NCBI RefSeq assembly: GCF_030546805.1
Contig: NZ_JAUOPC010000007.1
Span: 242,848 to 306,847, forward strand
DNA from: Cyclobacterium sp. 1_MG-2023
Lineage (GTDB): Bacteria > Bacteroidota > Bacteroidia > Cytophagales > Cyclobacteriaceae
Direction of reading: 5' to 3'
DNA: 64,000 nucleotides
The position numbers and the translations under genes are program-made. The notes below the pieces were generated by a model that was given only the letters and a program-made list of their open reading frames with translations, had not been told where the DNA came from and ran no database searches. Shown one piece after another: positions 35,312-44,686 of the stretch. Position 1 is the stretch's first letter. The number at the start of each line of letters is the position of its first letter.

Positions 35312-38104
35312 ATGGATAAATACTCTTATATTTCCAATGCCCATGTAGCTTATATAGATGAGTTGTATGAGGACTATAAAAAAGACCCGGAAGCTATAGA
35401 TAGCAGCTGGAAAGCTTTTTTTGATGGATTCGATTTTGCCATTAATAAATTTGGCGAAGAAGAAAACGGAGGAGCCTCAGCAGTGGCACAAACTCCGGCG
35501 AACGGTAATTTGGCAACCAAAGGCACCATCATGGACATGGAGCAATTGCCAAAAGAGATTAAAGTAAGGGCATTGATTCATGCTTACAGATCAAGAGGCC
35601 ACCTCAGGTCCAAGACCAATCCTGTAAGAGAGAGAAGGGATCGCAAAGCCTTATTGGACCTTGAAGATTTTGGTTTAGAGAAAGCAGATTTAGACACCGT
35701 TTTTCAGGCAGGTAGTGAGATCGGTATAGGAGATGCTAAGCTCTCAAAAATAATTGACTCTCTGAAAATCATTTACGAGGGGTCTATGGGTTTTGAATAC
35801 ATGTACATCCGAGACCCGGAGATGTTGGATTGGTTCAGACTAATTATAGAAAAGGAATCTTTAGAATTTAACCCTCCACTAGAGGAGAAAAAAAGAATCC
35901 TTTTTAAATTAAATGAAGCAGTAGTATTTGAAAACTTTTTGCATACCAAATACTTGGGACAAAAAAGGTTTTCATTGGAAGGTGGAGAAAGTACTATTCC
36001 ATTTTTAGATGCCTTGATTAATAAAGCCTCAGATTTAGGGGTAGAAGAAATGATGATCGGCATGGCCCATAGGGGAAGGTTAAATGTCTTGGCTAATGTC
36101 ATGGGCAAAACCTACGAACAGATATTCTCCGAATTTGAAGGTACTGCAAAACCTGACCTCACCATGGGAGATGGGGATGTAAAATACCATATGGGCTTCT
36201 CTTCAGAAGTACCTACCACGAATGGGAAGCTAATGATCTTGAAACTAGCTCCTAACCCTTCCCATTTAGAGGCTGTAAATCCTGTAGTTGAAGGATTTGT
36301 AAGGGCTAAAATAGATGATCATTACAATGGTGATGAGGACAAAGCCATTCCTGTACTTATTCATGGAGATGCCGCAGTTGCCGGACAGGGAATAGTATAT
36401 GAAGTGACACAGATGGCCAATCTCAAAGGATACAATACGGGAGGAACCATCCATTTTGTAATCAATAATCAAGTTGGTTTTACCACAGATTTTGATGATG
36501 CCAGAAGCTCTATTTATAGTACGGATGTAGCAAAAATTATAGATGCTCCTGTCATTCACGTGAATGGGGATGATCCTGAAGCCGTGGTTTTTGCCGCTAA
36601 AATTGCTGTTGAATTCCGTCAAAAATTTAACAGCGATATATTTATAGACATGGTCTGTTACAGACGACATGGCCACAATGAGTCTGACGAACCTAAGTTT
36701 ACCCAACCTGAACTTTACAATTTGATCTCAAAGCATCCAAACCCTAGAGAGATCTACAACAAAGCTTTGTTAGAAAGAGGGCAAGTAGATGCGCAACTTG
36801 CCAAGCAAATGGACAAGGAGTTCCGTCAGCTTTTGCAAGACAGACTAGCCATGGTTAAAGTAAAACCATTGCCTTACACCATCTCTCCATTCGAAAAAGC
36901 ATGGAAGGCTTTGGATTGGTCAAAACCCGAAGATTTTGAAAAATCACCAAATACATCCATAAGTGAAGAAGCCATTGAAAAAGTGGCTGAGGCGCTAACA
37001 GTACTACCTAAAGGTTTCAAGCCAATCAAACAAATAGAAGCACAACTCAGACAAAGGAAAGAGATGTTCTTCCAGAACAAATCGCTTAACTGGGCAGCTG
37101 CTGAACTATTGGCTTATGGTTCTTTATTGCTTGATGGCAAAACAGTAAGAATGACCGGACAGGATTGTGAGAGAGGTACTTTCTCACACCGGCATGCGGT
37201 TGTGCATGATGCGAGCACAAACAAACCTTATAACTCCTTAAAAGAGTTAAAAGACAGCAAAGGTCAATTTTATATTTACAATTCCCTTTTATCAGAATAT
37301 GCAGTGCTAGGCTTTGAATATGGTTACTCCATGGCCAACCCTAATGCGCTAAATATTTGGGAAGCCCAGTTTGGTGATTTTGCCAATGGAGCCCAAACCA
37401 TGATTGACCAATTCATTACCTCCGGGGAATCGAAATGGCAAAAAATGAATGGTTTGGTAATGCTTTTACCTCATGGATATGAAGGCCAAGGTCCGGAGCA
37501 CTCCAATGCAAGACCAGAGAGGTTCTTACAATTGGCAGCTGAATACAATGTAATTGTGGCAAATATCACTGAGCCATCCAATTTCTTCCATCTATTGCGT
37601 AGGCAACTGGCATGGAATTTTAGGAAGCCTTGTATCGTCATGTCTCCCAAATCATTGCTACGCCACCCTAAAGTATTCTCACCATTAGAGGAATTCACAA
37701 ATGGTAATTTTAGAGAAGTGCTATTGGATGAAACCGTGAGCCCGAAAAAAGCCAACAGAGTAGTGCTTTGTTCAGGGAAGCTCTACTATGAGTTGATTGA
37801 GATGAGGGAGAAAGAGAAAGTGGAAGACGTGGCCATCATCCGTGTTGAGCAACTTCACCCACTTCCTAAAAACCAAATCCTTAAAGCCATACAAACCTAC
37901 AAGAAAGGTGTAGAGACAGTATGGGTACAAGAAGAGCCTGAGAACATGGGTTACTGGGCTTTCATTGTCAGGAATCTTTACAAAGATTTGGTAATGGATG
38001 TAATTGCAAGAAAACCTAGTGCTTCACCGGCAACAGGTTACCATAAAGTACATCTGGAAGAACAAAAGCAAATTTTGGAAAAAGCTTTAAAAATAAATTC
38101 TTAA
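35312..38104 (+). CDS. sucA: 2-oxoglutarate dehydrogenase E1 component
   Basis: The thiamine-diphosphate decarboxylase of the 2-oxoglutarate dehydrogenase complex (TCA cycle), 930 residues as usual. The N-terminal E2-binding segment (YIDELYEDYKKDPEAIDSSW), the AHRGRLNVL motif, the ThDP region GDAAVAGQGIVYE and a GHNESDEP segment, and the C-terminal transketolase-like EWCE-equivalent region (GFEYGYS, LPHGYEGQGPEHS) are all seen. It is first of three genes; sucB follows after 87 bp. Confidence 0.97.
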   Translation: MDKYSYISNAHVAYIDELYEDYKKDPEAIDSSWKAFFDGFDFAINKFGEEENGGASAVAQTPANGNLATKGTIMDMEQLPKEIKVRALIHAYRSRGHLRSKTNPVRERRDRKALLDLEDFGLEKADLDTVFQAGSEIGIGDAKLSKIIDSLKIIYEGSMGFEYMYIRDPEMLDWFRLIIEKESLEFNPPLEEKKRILFKLNEAVVFENFLHTKYLGQKRFSLEGGESTIPFLDALINKASDLGVEEMMIGMAHRGRLNVLANVMGKTYEQIFSEFEGTAKPDLTMGDGDVKYHMGFSSEVPTTNGKLMILKLAPNPSHLEAVNPVVEGFVRAKIDDHYNGDEDKAIPVLIHGDAAVAGQGIVYEVTQMANLKGYNTGGTIHFVINNQVGFTTDFDDARSSIYSTDVAKIIDAPVIHVNGDDPEAVVFAAKIAVEFRQKFNSDIFIDMVCYRRHGHNESDEPKFTQPELYNLISKHPNPREIYNKALLERGQVDAQLAKQMDKEFRQLLQDRLAMVKVKPLPYTISPFEKAWKALDWSKPEDFEKSPNTSISEEAIEKVAEALTVLPKGFKPIKQIEAQLRQRKEMFFQNKSLNWAAAELLAYGSLLLDGKTVRMTGQDCERGTFSHRHAVVHDASTNKPYNSLKELKDSKGQFYIYNSLLSEYAVLGFEYGYSMANPNALNIWEAQFGDFANGAQTMIDQFITSGESKWQKMNGLVMLLPHGYEGQGPEHSNARPERFLQLAAEYNVIVANITEPSNFFHLLRRQLAWNFRKPCIVMSPKSLLRHPKVFSPLEEFTNGNFREVLLDETVSPKKANRVVLCSGKLYYELIEMREKEKVEDVAIIRVEQLHPLPKNQILKAIQTYKKGVETVWVQEEPENMGYWAFIVRNLYKDLVMDVIARKPSASPATGYHKVHLEEQKQILEKALKINS

Positions 38105-38191
38105 TTTCCCATTTCTTTTATCATTTACACATAAAATATTGAAATTCTGACCTGGAAGCATTTAAACAACCGGGAAAAAATCAAATAACCG

Positions 38192-39757
38192 ATGAGTATA
38201 GTAATCAAAGTCCCAGCAGTAGGAGAGTCCATCACCGAAGTAACCATTGGCCAATGGTTTAAAAATGATGGTGAATTTGTTGAAATGGATGAAGTCATTT
38301 GCGAACTGGAATCCGACAAGGCTACTTTTGAACTTACAGCAGAATCTTCAGGAGTACTTCACCCCAAGGCAGAAGAAGGCGATACCCTAGAAATAGGCGC
38401 TGTAATTTGTGAAATTGATCCGGAAGGAAAAGAGGATGACAGTCCTCAACCTGCAGTAGCTAAAGAAACTGAAAAGGCTCCTGAAGCTGAAACAGGAAGT
38501 ACTTCTGAAGCCAAAAGCACCGGAGAAACAAAAGAAATGCATGTTCCTGCTGTTGGAGAATCCATCACTGAAGTGACTTTGGCTTCTTGGATAAAAGAAG
38601 ATGGAGACTATGTAGAATTGGATGAAATAATTGCTGAAGTTGATTCCGACAAAGCTACCTTTGAGTTACCTGCTGAAGCAGCCGGAATCCTCAGACATGT
38701 GGCCGGTGAAGGTGATACCCTCGAAATCGGTGGCTTAATTTGCAAAATAGAAGTAATGGAAGGCGGGGCTCCTGAAGCTGTTGAAACAACTGGAAATGCT
38801 GCTTCAGCCGAAGGAAGCAAATCAGCTACTTCTTCCAACGAAACTTACGCCACAGGCCATGCCTCTCCAGCAGCTAGTAAGATATTGTCCGAAAAAGGCA
38901 TTGATCCTGCTACAGTAAAAGGTACAGGAAAAGACGGCAGAATCACTAAAGAGGATGCAGAGAAAGCAGAAAAAACCAAACCTGCGCCTACTGCACCTGC
39001 TAAACCTGCTGCTAAATCTAGCACTGCAGACGTAAAAGACAGCCCTGCGAAGGGAGATCGTTCTGAACGTCGAGAGAAAATGACATCGCTTAGGAGAACC
39101 ATTTCTCGCAGATTGGTGGCTGTAAAAAATGAAACGGCCATGTTGACTACCTTCAACGAAGTCAATATGAAGCCCATCATGGACCTTAGAAAACAATACA
39201 AAGACAAGTTTAAGGAGCGTTATGAAGTCAATCTTGGATTCATGTCCTTTTTTACGAAGGCTGCTTGTATAGCCTTACAAGAATGGCCGGCAGTAAATGC
39301 TCAGATCGACGGAAATGAAATCATTTTCCATGATTATTGTGACATTTCCATTGCAGTTTCTTCCCCTAAAGGATTGGTTGTTCCTGTTATAAGGAATGCA
39401 GAGAACCTTTCCTTCTCAGGCATTGAGAAAGAGGTGGTACGCCTAGCAGTAAAAGCCCGTGATGGCAAGTTAACCATTGATGAAATGACAGGAGGTACCT
39501 TTACCCTTACCAATGGTGGGATCTTTGGTTCCATGATGTCTACCCCTATAATCAATGCTCCACAGGCTGCCATTCTTGGCATGCACAATATTGTACAAAG
39601 GCCAATGGCTGTAAACGGTGAAGTTAAAATTCTTCCCATGATGTATTTGGCATTGTCTTATGATCACAGGATCATTGATGGAAGAGAATCTGTAAGCTTC
39701 CTCGTTCGCATGAAAGAACTTCTTGAAGATCCAGCAAGATTAATGCTGGGAATTTAA
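38192..39757 (+). CDS. sucB: 2-oxoglutarate dehydrogenase E2 (dihydrolipoyl succinyltransferase) with two lipoyl domains
   Basis: The core acyltransferase of the complex, 521 residues. Two lipoyl domains carry lipoylated K43 ([11 protein letters not shown]) and K154 ([11 protein letters not shown]), joined by acidic Pro/Ala/Thr linkers. A peripheral-subunit-binding domain (about 224-257) precedes the catalytic domain, which ends with active-site H492xxxDG ([13 protein letters not shown]). E. coli SucB has one lipoyl domain, so the second lengthens the swinging arm; the near identity of the two suggests internal duplication. lpdA follows after 63 bp. Confidence 0.96.
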   Translation: MSIVIKVPAVGESITEVTIGQWFKNDGEFVEMDEVICELESDKATFELTAESSGVLHPKAEEGDTLEIGAVICEIDPEGKEDDSPQPAVAKETEKAPEAETGSTSEAKSTGETKEMHVPAVGESITEVTLASWIKEDGDYVELDEIIAEVDSDKATFELPAEAAGILRHVAGEGDTLEIGGLICKIEVMEGGAPEAVETTGNAASAEGSKSATSSNETYATGHASPAASKILSEKGIDPATVKGTGKDGRITKEDAEKAEKTKPAPTAPAKPAAKSSTADVKDSPAKGDRSERREKMTSLRRTISRRLVAVKNETAMLTTFNEVNMKPIMDLRKQYKDKFKERYEVNLGFMSFFTKAACIALQEWPAVNAQIDGNEIIFHDYCDISIAVSSPKGLVVPVIRNAENLSFSGIEKEVVRLAVKARDGKLTIDEMTGGTFTLTNGGIFGSMMSTPIINAPQAAILGMHNIVQRPMAVNGEVKILPMMYLALSYDHRIIDGRESVSFLVRMKELLEDPARLMLGI

Positions 39758-39820
39758 ACTTATTTGAAATAATTCCTTCCTACAACTTGAAACAGGAAAG
39801 GTTCTAAAATATGACAAACA

Positions 39821-41218
39821 ATGTATGACCTAATTGTAATCGGATCTGGACCAGGAGGCTACGTTGCAGCTATTAGAGCAGCTCAACTGGGAATGAAAAC
39901 CGCTATTATTGAAAAATATGCTACGCTTGGTGGCACTTGCCTAAATGTTGGATGTATACCTTCCAAGGCACTCTTGGATTCATCTGAACATTTTCACAAT
40001 GCTGCCCATACTTTTGAAAACCACGGGATAAACCTGAGTTCCTTGAAAGTCAATTTCAAGCAAATGGTTAGCAGAAAGCGTGACGTTGTAAAGCAAAACG
40101 TGGAAGGCATCCAATACCTGATGAAAAAAAATAAAATTGATGTTCATCAGGGAATCGGTTCTTTTAAAGACAAAAACACTATAATCGTCACAAAAGAGGA
40201 TGGGAAAACGGAGGAATTAACCGCCAAAAAGACCATCATTGCCACTGGTTCTAAACCGGCAAACTTACCGTTTATCAAGCTTGACAAAGAAAGAATCATC
40301 ACTTCTACCGAGGCTCTGGAATTGAAAGAAGTTCCCAAACACCTGGTAATTATCGGTGGTGGGGTCATAGGTCTTGAGTTGGGTTCTGTTTATGCAAGAT
40401 TGGGAGCGAAAGTTTCTGTAGTGGAGTACATGAATGGAATTATTCCAACCATGGATAAGACCATGGGCAAAGAGCTTCAGAAGTCCCTCAAAAAACTAGG
40501 TTTTGAATTCTATTTGAAACACAAGGTAACTGCAGTAGAAAGAAAAGGGAAAGAAGTTACCGTTTCTGCTGAAAACAGCAAAAATGAAACCATCAGCATT
40601 AAAGGGGATTATGTATTGGTTTCCATTGGTAGAAAGCCATATACTGACGGATTAAATGCGGCCGCAGCCGGTGTAAAAATCAACGACAAAGGCCAGGTAG
40701 AAGTGGATGAAAACCTTAAAACCTCTGCGGACAATATCTACGCCATCGGAGATGTTGTGAAGGGGGCCATGTTGGCACATAAAGCTGAAGAAGAAGGCGT
40801 ATTTGTGGCTGAAAAATTGGCCGGACAAAAACCACATGTCAACTATTTATTAATCCCCGGAGTTGTTTACACTTGGCCTGAAGTAGCAAGCGTAGGCTAT
40901 ACAGAGGAGCAACTCAAGGAAAAAGGCATTAAAGTTAAAACCGGGAAATTCCCATTTATGGCCTCAGGAAGGGCAAGAGCCAGCGGGGATGTGGATGGTC
41001 TGGTAAAGGTTTTAGCTGATGCTGAAACAGATGAAATTCTTGGTGTTCATATGATTGGGCCTCGTGCAGCAGACATGATCGCTGAAGCGGTGGTGGCCAT
41101 GGAATACAGGGCTTCTGCTGAAGATATCGCAAGAATGTCACATGCGCACCCAACCTATACAGAAGCTTTTAAAGAAGCCTGTTTGGGAGCCACAGACAAT
41201 AGAGCTTTGCATTTATAA
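39821..41218 (+). CDS. lpdA: dihydrolipoyl dehydrogenase (E3)
   Basis: An FAD disulfide oxidoreductase of 465 residues that reoxidises the lipoyl arms and reduces NAD. FAD-binding GSGPGGYVAA (8-17), redox pair C40-LNVG-C45, NAD-binding GGGVIGLELGSVYARLG, FAD-ribose segment IYAIGDV and catalytic H443 in HAHPTYTEAF are present. Being last in the sucA-sucB operon and followed by a terminator suggests an E3 dedicated to this complex, though it may also serve other complexes. Confidence 0.96.
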   Translation: MYDLIVIGSGPGGYVAAIRAAQLGMKTAIIEKYATLGGTCLNVGCIPSKALLDSSEHFHNAAHTFENHGINLSSLKVNFKQMVSRKRDVVKQNVEGIQYLMKKNKIDVHQGIGSFKDKNTIIVTKEDGKTEELTAKKTIIATGSKPANLPFIKLDKERIITSTEALELKEVPKHLVIIGGGVIGLELGSVYARLGAKVSVVEYMNGIIPTMDKTMGKELQKSLKKLGFEFYLKHKVTAVERKGKEVTVSAENSKNETISIKGDYVLVSIGRKPYTDGLNAAAAGVKINDKGQVEVDENLKTSADNIYAIGDVVKGAMLAHKAEEEGVFVAEKLAGQKPHVNYLLIPGVVYTWPEVASVGYTEEQLKEKGIKVKTGKFPFMASGRARASGDVDGLVKVLADAETDEILGVHMIGPRAADMIAEAVVAMEYRASAEDIARMSHAHPTYTEAFKEACLGATDNRALHL

Positions 41219-41240
41219 TTGTAAGCCTCCATTTATTTTA

Positions 41241-41272
41241 AGGCCCTTTGATTAATTTCAAGGGGCTTTTTT
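41241..41272 (+). terminator. intrinsic terminator of sucA-sucB-lpdA
   Basis: An 11 bp stem with two G-T pairs (AGGCCCTTTGA 41241-41251 with TCAAGGGGCTT 41258-41268), a six-base loop and a run of six T, 22 bp after the lpdA stop. Confidence 0.88.
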
Positions 41273-41291
41273 ATTGAAGATTGGTGCTAAG

Positions 41292-41726
41292 TCAGTCTAA
41301 TGGAACGATAAGGACAGGTATTTTTGATTTTTTGATAATCTCAGCAGACACACTCCCCACAAAGGCCTTATAAAAAAATCCATGTTCATGATGACCTGCC
41401 ATGATCAAATCAACGTTCAGCTTTTTCGATTCTTTTATTATCATTTCAATGGTAGCTCCCTGAACCAATAAGCCTTCCGAATCAACACCTCTTTTCTTGA
41501 GTGCCTCACTGTACGCTTGAACCTGTCGATGCTCCTTCCTTAGCTCCGAGGCCCTGCTGTCTCTTATGTATTCCGGACCTACATCATACCCAACAAAATC
41601 CGGATCAGGGGCAGCTATATGCATTAACCATAACTTGGAACCAAAAGCATTTGCCATTTGAAATGCCTTTTCAATTAATAACGCTTCCCCTTTATCAAAG
41701 TCTACCGTGACTAAAATATTTTTCAT
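41292..41726 (-). CDS. universal stress protein (UspA family)
   Basis: A single-domain Usp of 144 residues starting MKNILVTVDF, a cytosolic nucleotide-binding alpha/beta protein. The C-terminal loop GHHEHGFFYKAFVGSVS is the family's phosphate-binding region; the second Gly of the canonical GxxG is Glu, so ATP binding may be weak. An in-frame ATG at 41792 would add 22 residues outside the fold, so I start at 41726. It converges on lpdA. Exact function is unknown. Confidence 0.85.
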   Translation of the reverse strand: MKNILVTVDFDKGEALLIEKAFQMANAFGSKLWLMHIAAPDPDFVGYDVGPEYIRDSRASELRKEHRQVQAYSEALKKRGVDSEGLLVQGATIEMIIKESKKLNVDLIMAGHHEHGFFYKAFVGSVSAEIIKKSKIPVLIVPLD

Positions 41727-42171
41727 TTTAAATAAATTTAAAGCTTTAATAAAACCATTTAGGCCAGCACACAAGCTATATGGGTATTGCAAGGATTATT
41801 GTCTCAATATTTTGAGAGGTGCTTCAAGCATGACCCAAGCTCATGCATTAAAATAATAAGCAATATTCATGGAAAACACAAATAAATCAGTCACATACAA
41901 AGCTAAAGTTACCACTACAACCATAAAATAGAAATCACTTTCGAGCAACCATAAAAAGGTCATAAAGGCACCTCAAAAGATGAATCGAAAAAATTTCCTA
42001 GATTATTCACAGAAAAAAATTGAGCTACAAATAACCGAAAATACCTCGGCTAGTTATAGCTCAATTTATAACTGATTCTTTTAAATAAATTAAAGAGAAG
42101 TCACCCTAAGTAAAATCATTCCCTATTAATGCCATAAAGACCTCGTATAGAAAGTATTAGTTGAAAGTGGT
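41727..42171. other. 445 bp gene-free spacer
   Basis: Contains the terminator of the aldo/keto reductase gene (42013-42066). The remainder is AT-rich and includes the presumed promoter of the Usp gene, with no clear consensus. Confidence 0.5.
42013..42066 (-). terminator. intrinsic terminator of the aldo/keto reductase gene
   Basis: A perfect 10 bp outer stem (AATTGAGCTA 42018-42027 with TAGCTCAATT 42057-42066) with an inner TAAC/GTTA pairing, followed on the minus strand by a seven-T run. It lies 106 bp past the stop. Confidence 0.75.
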
Positions 42172-43167
42172 TTAGGGAACCAATACCAATTGACTCAAAT
42201 GACCATCTATTATCGCAACTTCTTCCTTCGTCAAACTAGCCTCAGTAGATTTTGCGTTTTGAATGGCTTGTTCCGCATTTCTTGCACCAACCAAGGTTAC
42301 TGAAACCCCTGGCTGTTCTAGTGTCCATAAAATGACTAGCTGTGCCAAGGTGATATTTTTTTCATCGGCAATAGGCTTGATTTTATCTAAAAATTCATTG
42401 GTACGCTTAAGGTTTTCATCTTTGTAGAAAGCCCTGGTTGCACGCTGATCTCCTTCACCAAACTTATACCCCGGTTTCATTTTTCCTGTAAGCAGGCCTC
42501 TTTCCAAAGGGCTATAAGCCAAAATGCCTTTCCCATGCGCTAGGCTATATGGTACAATTTCTTTTTCAATGTCACGCAGTACCATACTATAAGGGACTTG
42601 ATTGGATGCCAAGTCAATGTATTTCTCTGCCTCAGTCATTTGTTCGGCATTGTAATTACAAACCCCTGCATATCGAACTTTCCCTTGTTTGATCAGCTCA
42701 GCAACAGCTTCCATTGTTTCCTCTATCGGCGTGGTTACATCAGGCCAATGCAACTGGTAAAGATCAATATAGTCTGTACCCAATCTTTTCAAGCTATCCT
42801 CACACTCCTGGATTATGCTTTCCTTGCCCGCATATTTGTAAATGCCTATGTCTTTTCCACTGCCATCTTTGCTATTGAAGACCAATGTACCTTTTGCCAA
42901 GTCCCATCGCATGCCAAACTTGGTGAGAATCTGCATCTTGTCTCTGGGTAAATCCTTAATGGCATGCCCCACAATATCTTCACTCAAGCCCTGCCCATAG
43001 ATTGGCGCAGTATCAATGGAGGTTACACCTAAATCATAAGAAGCTTGTATCGCCTCAACGGCAGTATTTTGTTCTGTGCCTCCCCATAACCAACCGCCTA
43101 TGGCAAAAGAACCAAATGTGACAGCTGAAAGATTAAGATCAGTGTTGCCTAATTTTCTGTATTTCAT
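42172..43167 (-). CDS. aldo/keto reductase
   Basis: An NADPH-dependent oxidoreductase with (beta/alpha)8 barrel, 331 residues, cytosolic. The catalytic tetrad is visible: D52, Y57 (IDTAPIYGQG), K83 (ILTKFG) and H140 (LYQLHWPD). The C-terminal SVTLVGARNAEQ region binds the coenzyme phosphate. It belongs to the YajO/Tas-like group acting on sugars or small carbonyls; the substrate cannot be assigned. It is monocistronic, with its own terminator. Confidence 0.9.
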   Translation of the reverse strand: MKYRKLGNTDLNLSAVTFGSFAIGGWLWGGTEQNTAVEAIQASYDLGVTSIDTAPIYGQGLSEDIVGHAIKDLPRDKMQILTKFGMRWDLAKGTLVFNSKDGSGKDIGIYKYAGKESIIQECEDSLKRLGTDYIDLYQLHWPDVTTPIEETMEAVAELIKQGKVRYAGVCNYNAEQMTEAEKYIDLASNQVPYSMVLRDIEKEIVPYSLAHGKGILAYSPLERGLLTGKMKPGYKFGEGDQRATRAFYKDENLKRTNEFLDKIKPIADEKNITLAQLVILWTLEQPGVSVTLVGARNAEQAIQNAKSTEASLTKEEVAIIDGHLSQLVLVP

Positions 43168-43574
43168 AAAGATTTTAAAATATAATAGTTGTTAATAGTT
43201 ACTCCATTTCAACCCCCTTTGTGGTTGATTGAAATGTGCGCATGGTAAACATGGATTATTTGGGAGGCTTTGTGGGCTAAACTATTGCAAAAAATCATTA
43301 ACCATAATTTAAACACCTTTAGAACTGTAAACATTCCTTAGCATGCATTAAATTCTGTTTTTTTATGAAAAAGTAATCTTAACGAGTTAATAGTGAAGAG
43401 GGTATTAAATGGCTTAAGACGATAAATAGATAGTCATTAAAAAAGATTTAGGAATGCCCTTCTCCGCTACTTGCTATCAAGACCTCTAGTGCTTCGCTAT
43501 TTTTATCCAACCAAATGCGAAGTAAGGGTCCTTGACAAATACCACCATTGCAGGGAAAATCTACTTTTATTTTA
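43168..43574. other. 407 bp gene-free spacer
   Basis: AT-rich. I see no stable hairpin, no good promoter match and no open frame with a plausible start. It must contain the promoter of the aldo/keto reductase and the end of the serine-hydrolase transcript. Confidence 0.45.
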
Positions 43575-44609
43575 TCACCTTTCGCGAGCTATAATTTTAA
43601 CAATTCGATTGTATAAGATCTCTGATAAACTCCAATGATAGCCCTCAAAATCAGTGGTATTTACAAATTGCACCACCACGGCATCTATATCGGGATGATA
43701 TTTGGCTATACTTTGGTAGCCGGGAATAAGCCCTGTATGCTCATACTTATAAATTGAAGAATAGATCTCCTGACCCCCGGGTTCAAAAAGGGATCCATCA
43801 TTCAAGGCTCGTAAAAACACGGCCACATCCTCAGCGGTAGCCACCATGGAACCGTAATTCACTTCTTTTATATCTTCCGGTACACCTTTGTAATAGCCAC
43901 TCATTAATTTTTCTATATTCACATCCTGAATCGAGGCAAAGGTATTTTTAATACCCAAAGGGTTAAGAATCTCTTCACGAATGCACAGAAAATTACTGAT
44001 TCCGAGAACCCGTTCCTTAATTTGGGAGAGGAGTAAATAATTGGTATTGGAGTATTCATAATCTTCACCCGGCTCAAAATTAGCAGCTTGGTCAAGGATC
44101 AAATCCAAAGTCTCCTGACCATTTGTTGGCGGATCCATCCAAAAATTTGGACTGTTGGTATAGTTGGGTATGCCACTCCTGTGCTGTACCAGCATGCGTA
44201 AGGTGATTTTTTCCGCGTTTTCAATTCTTCCTACTAGCTCGGGTAAATAATTACCCAACGATTCATCCAGTGAGAGGCGATTGTCATTTACCAGCTTAGC
44301 AATGGTGACTGCTTCATACAATTTGCCGATGCTAGCAATTTTGAACAATGCCTTTGGATCAGCAGGAATTTTTTTGTCTCTGTCATGCCAACCTGCGGCA
44401 TAAAATCCCGGTGCTTGACCCGCTTTATCGACATAAACAATGATCCCTTCAAAATCATGGGAAAGCGCATTGTTTAACTCTTCCTGAATAGTATTCCGGA
44501 CAGGCGCTAACCAAGCAAAAACCAAAACCCAAGGAACAAACCATAAGGAAATTACGGTGCCTAGAGCTAATCCAATTCTGACGATTAATTGAGTTCTTTT
44601 ATTTTTCAT
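43575..44609 (-). CDS. serine hydrolase, class C beta-lactamase/esterase family
   Basis: A protein of 344 residues with an N-terminal hydrophobic segment (about 8-35) acting as signal anchor. S93-I-G-K96 (KIASIGKLYEA) is the SxxK nucleophile motif and YSNTNY the YxN motif; a HTG-like third motif appears as YEHTGLIPGYQS. It is probably periplasmic, acting on D-amino-acid peptides or esters, and need not confer resistance. The amidohydrolase gene ends 77 bp upstream, so it may be read from the same leftward transcript. Confidence 0.85.
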   Translation of the reverse strand: MKNKRTQLIVRIGLALGTVISLWFVPWVLVFAWLAPVRNTIQEELNNALSHDFEGIIVYVDKAGQAPGFYAAGWHDRDKKIPADPKALFKIASIGKLYEAVTIAKLVNDNRLSLDESLGNYLPELVGRIENAEKITLRMLVQHRSGIPNYTNSPNFWMDPPTNGQETLDLILDQAANFEPGEDYEYSNTNYLLLSQIKERVLGISNFLCIREEILNPLGIKNTFASIQDVNIEKLMSGYYKGVPEDIKEVNYGSMVATAEDVAVFLRALNDGSLFEPGGQEIYSSIYKYEHTGLIPGYQSIAKYHPDIDAVVVQFVNTTDFEGYHWSLSEILYNRIVKIIARER

Positions 44610-44686
44610 GACATTATGTTAAAGACAAGTTTAGATTGGTTTGATTAAAGCTCATCGCCAATTAATGGTAATGGCTGTAAATGCTA

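Noticed and set aside
41727..41792. Upstream ATG for the Usp gene at 41792
   Set aside because: The Usp fold begins MKNILVTVDF; the extra 22 residues have no family counterpart.
43575..44609. Antibiotic-resistance beta-lactamase
   Set aside because: SxxK and YxN motifs show the fold only; the sequence is of the broad esterase/peptidase group, with no sign of a dedicated resistance enzyme.
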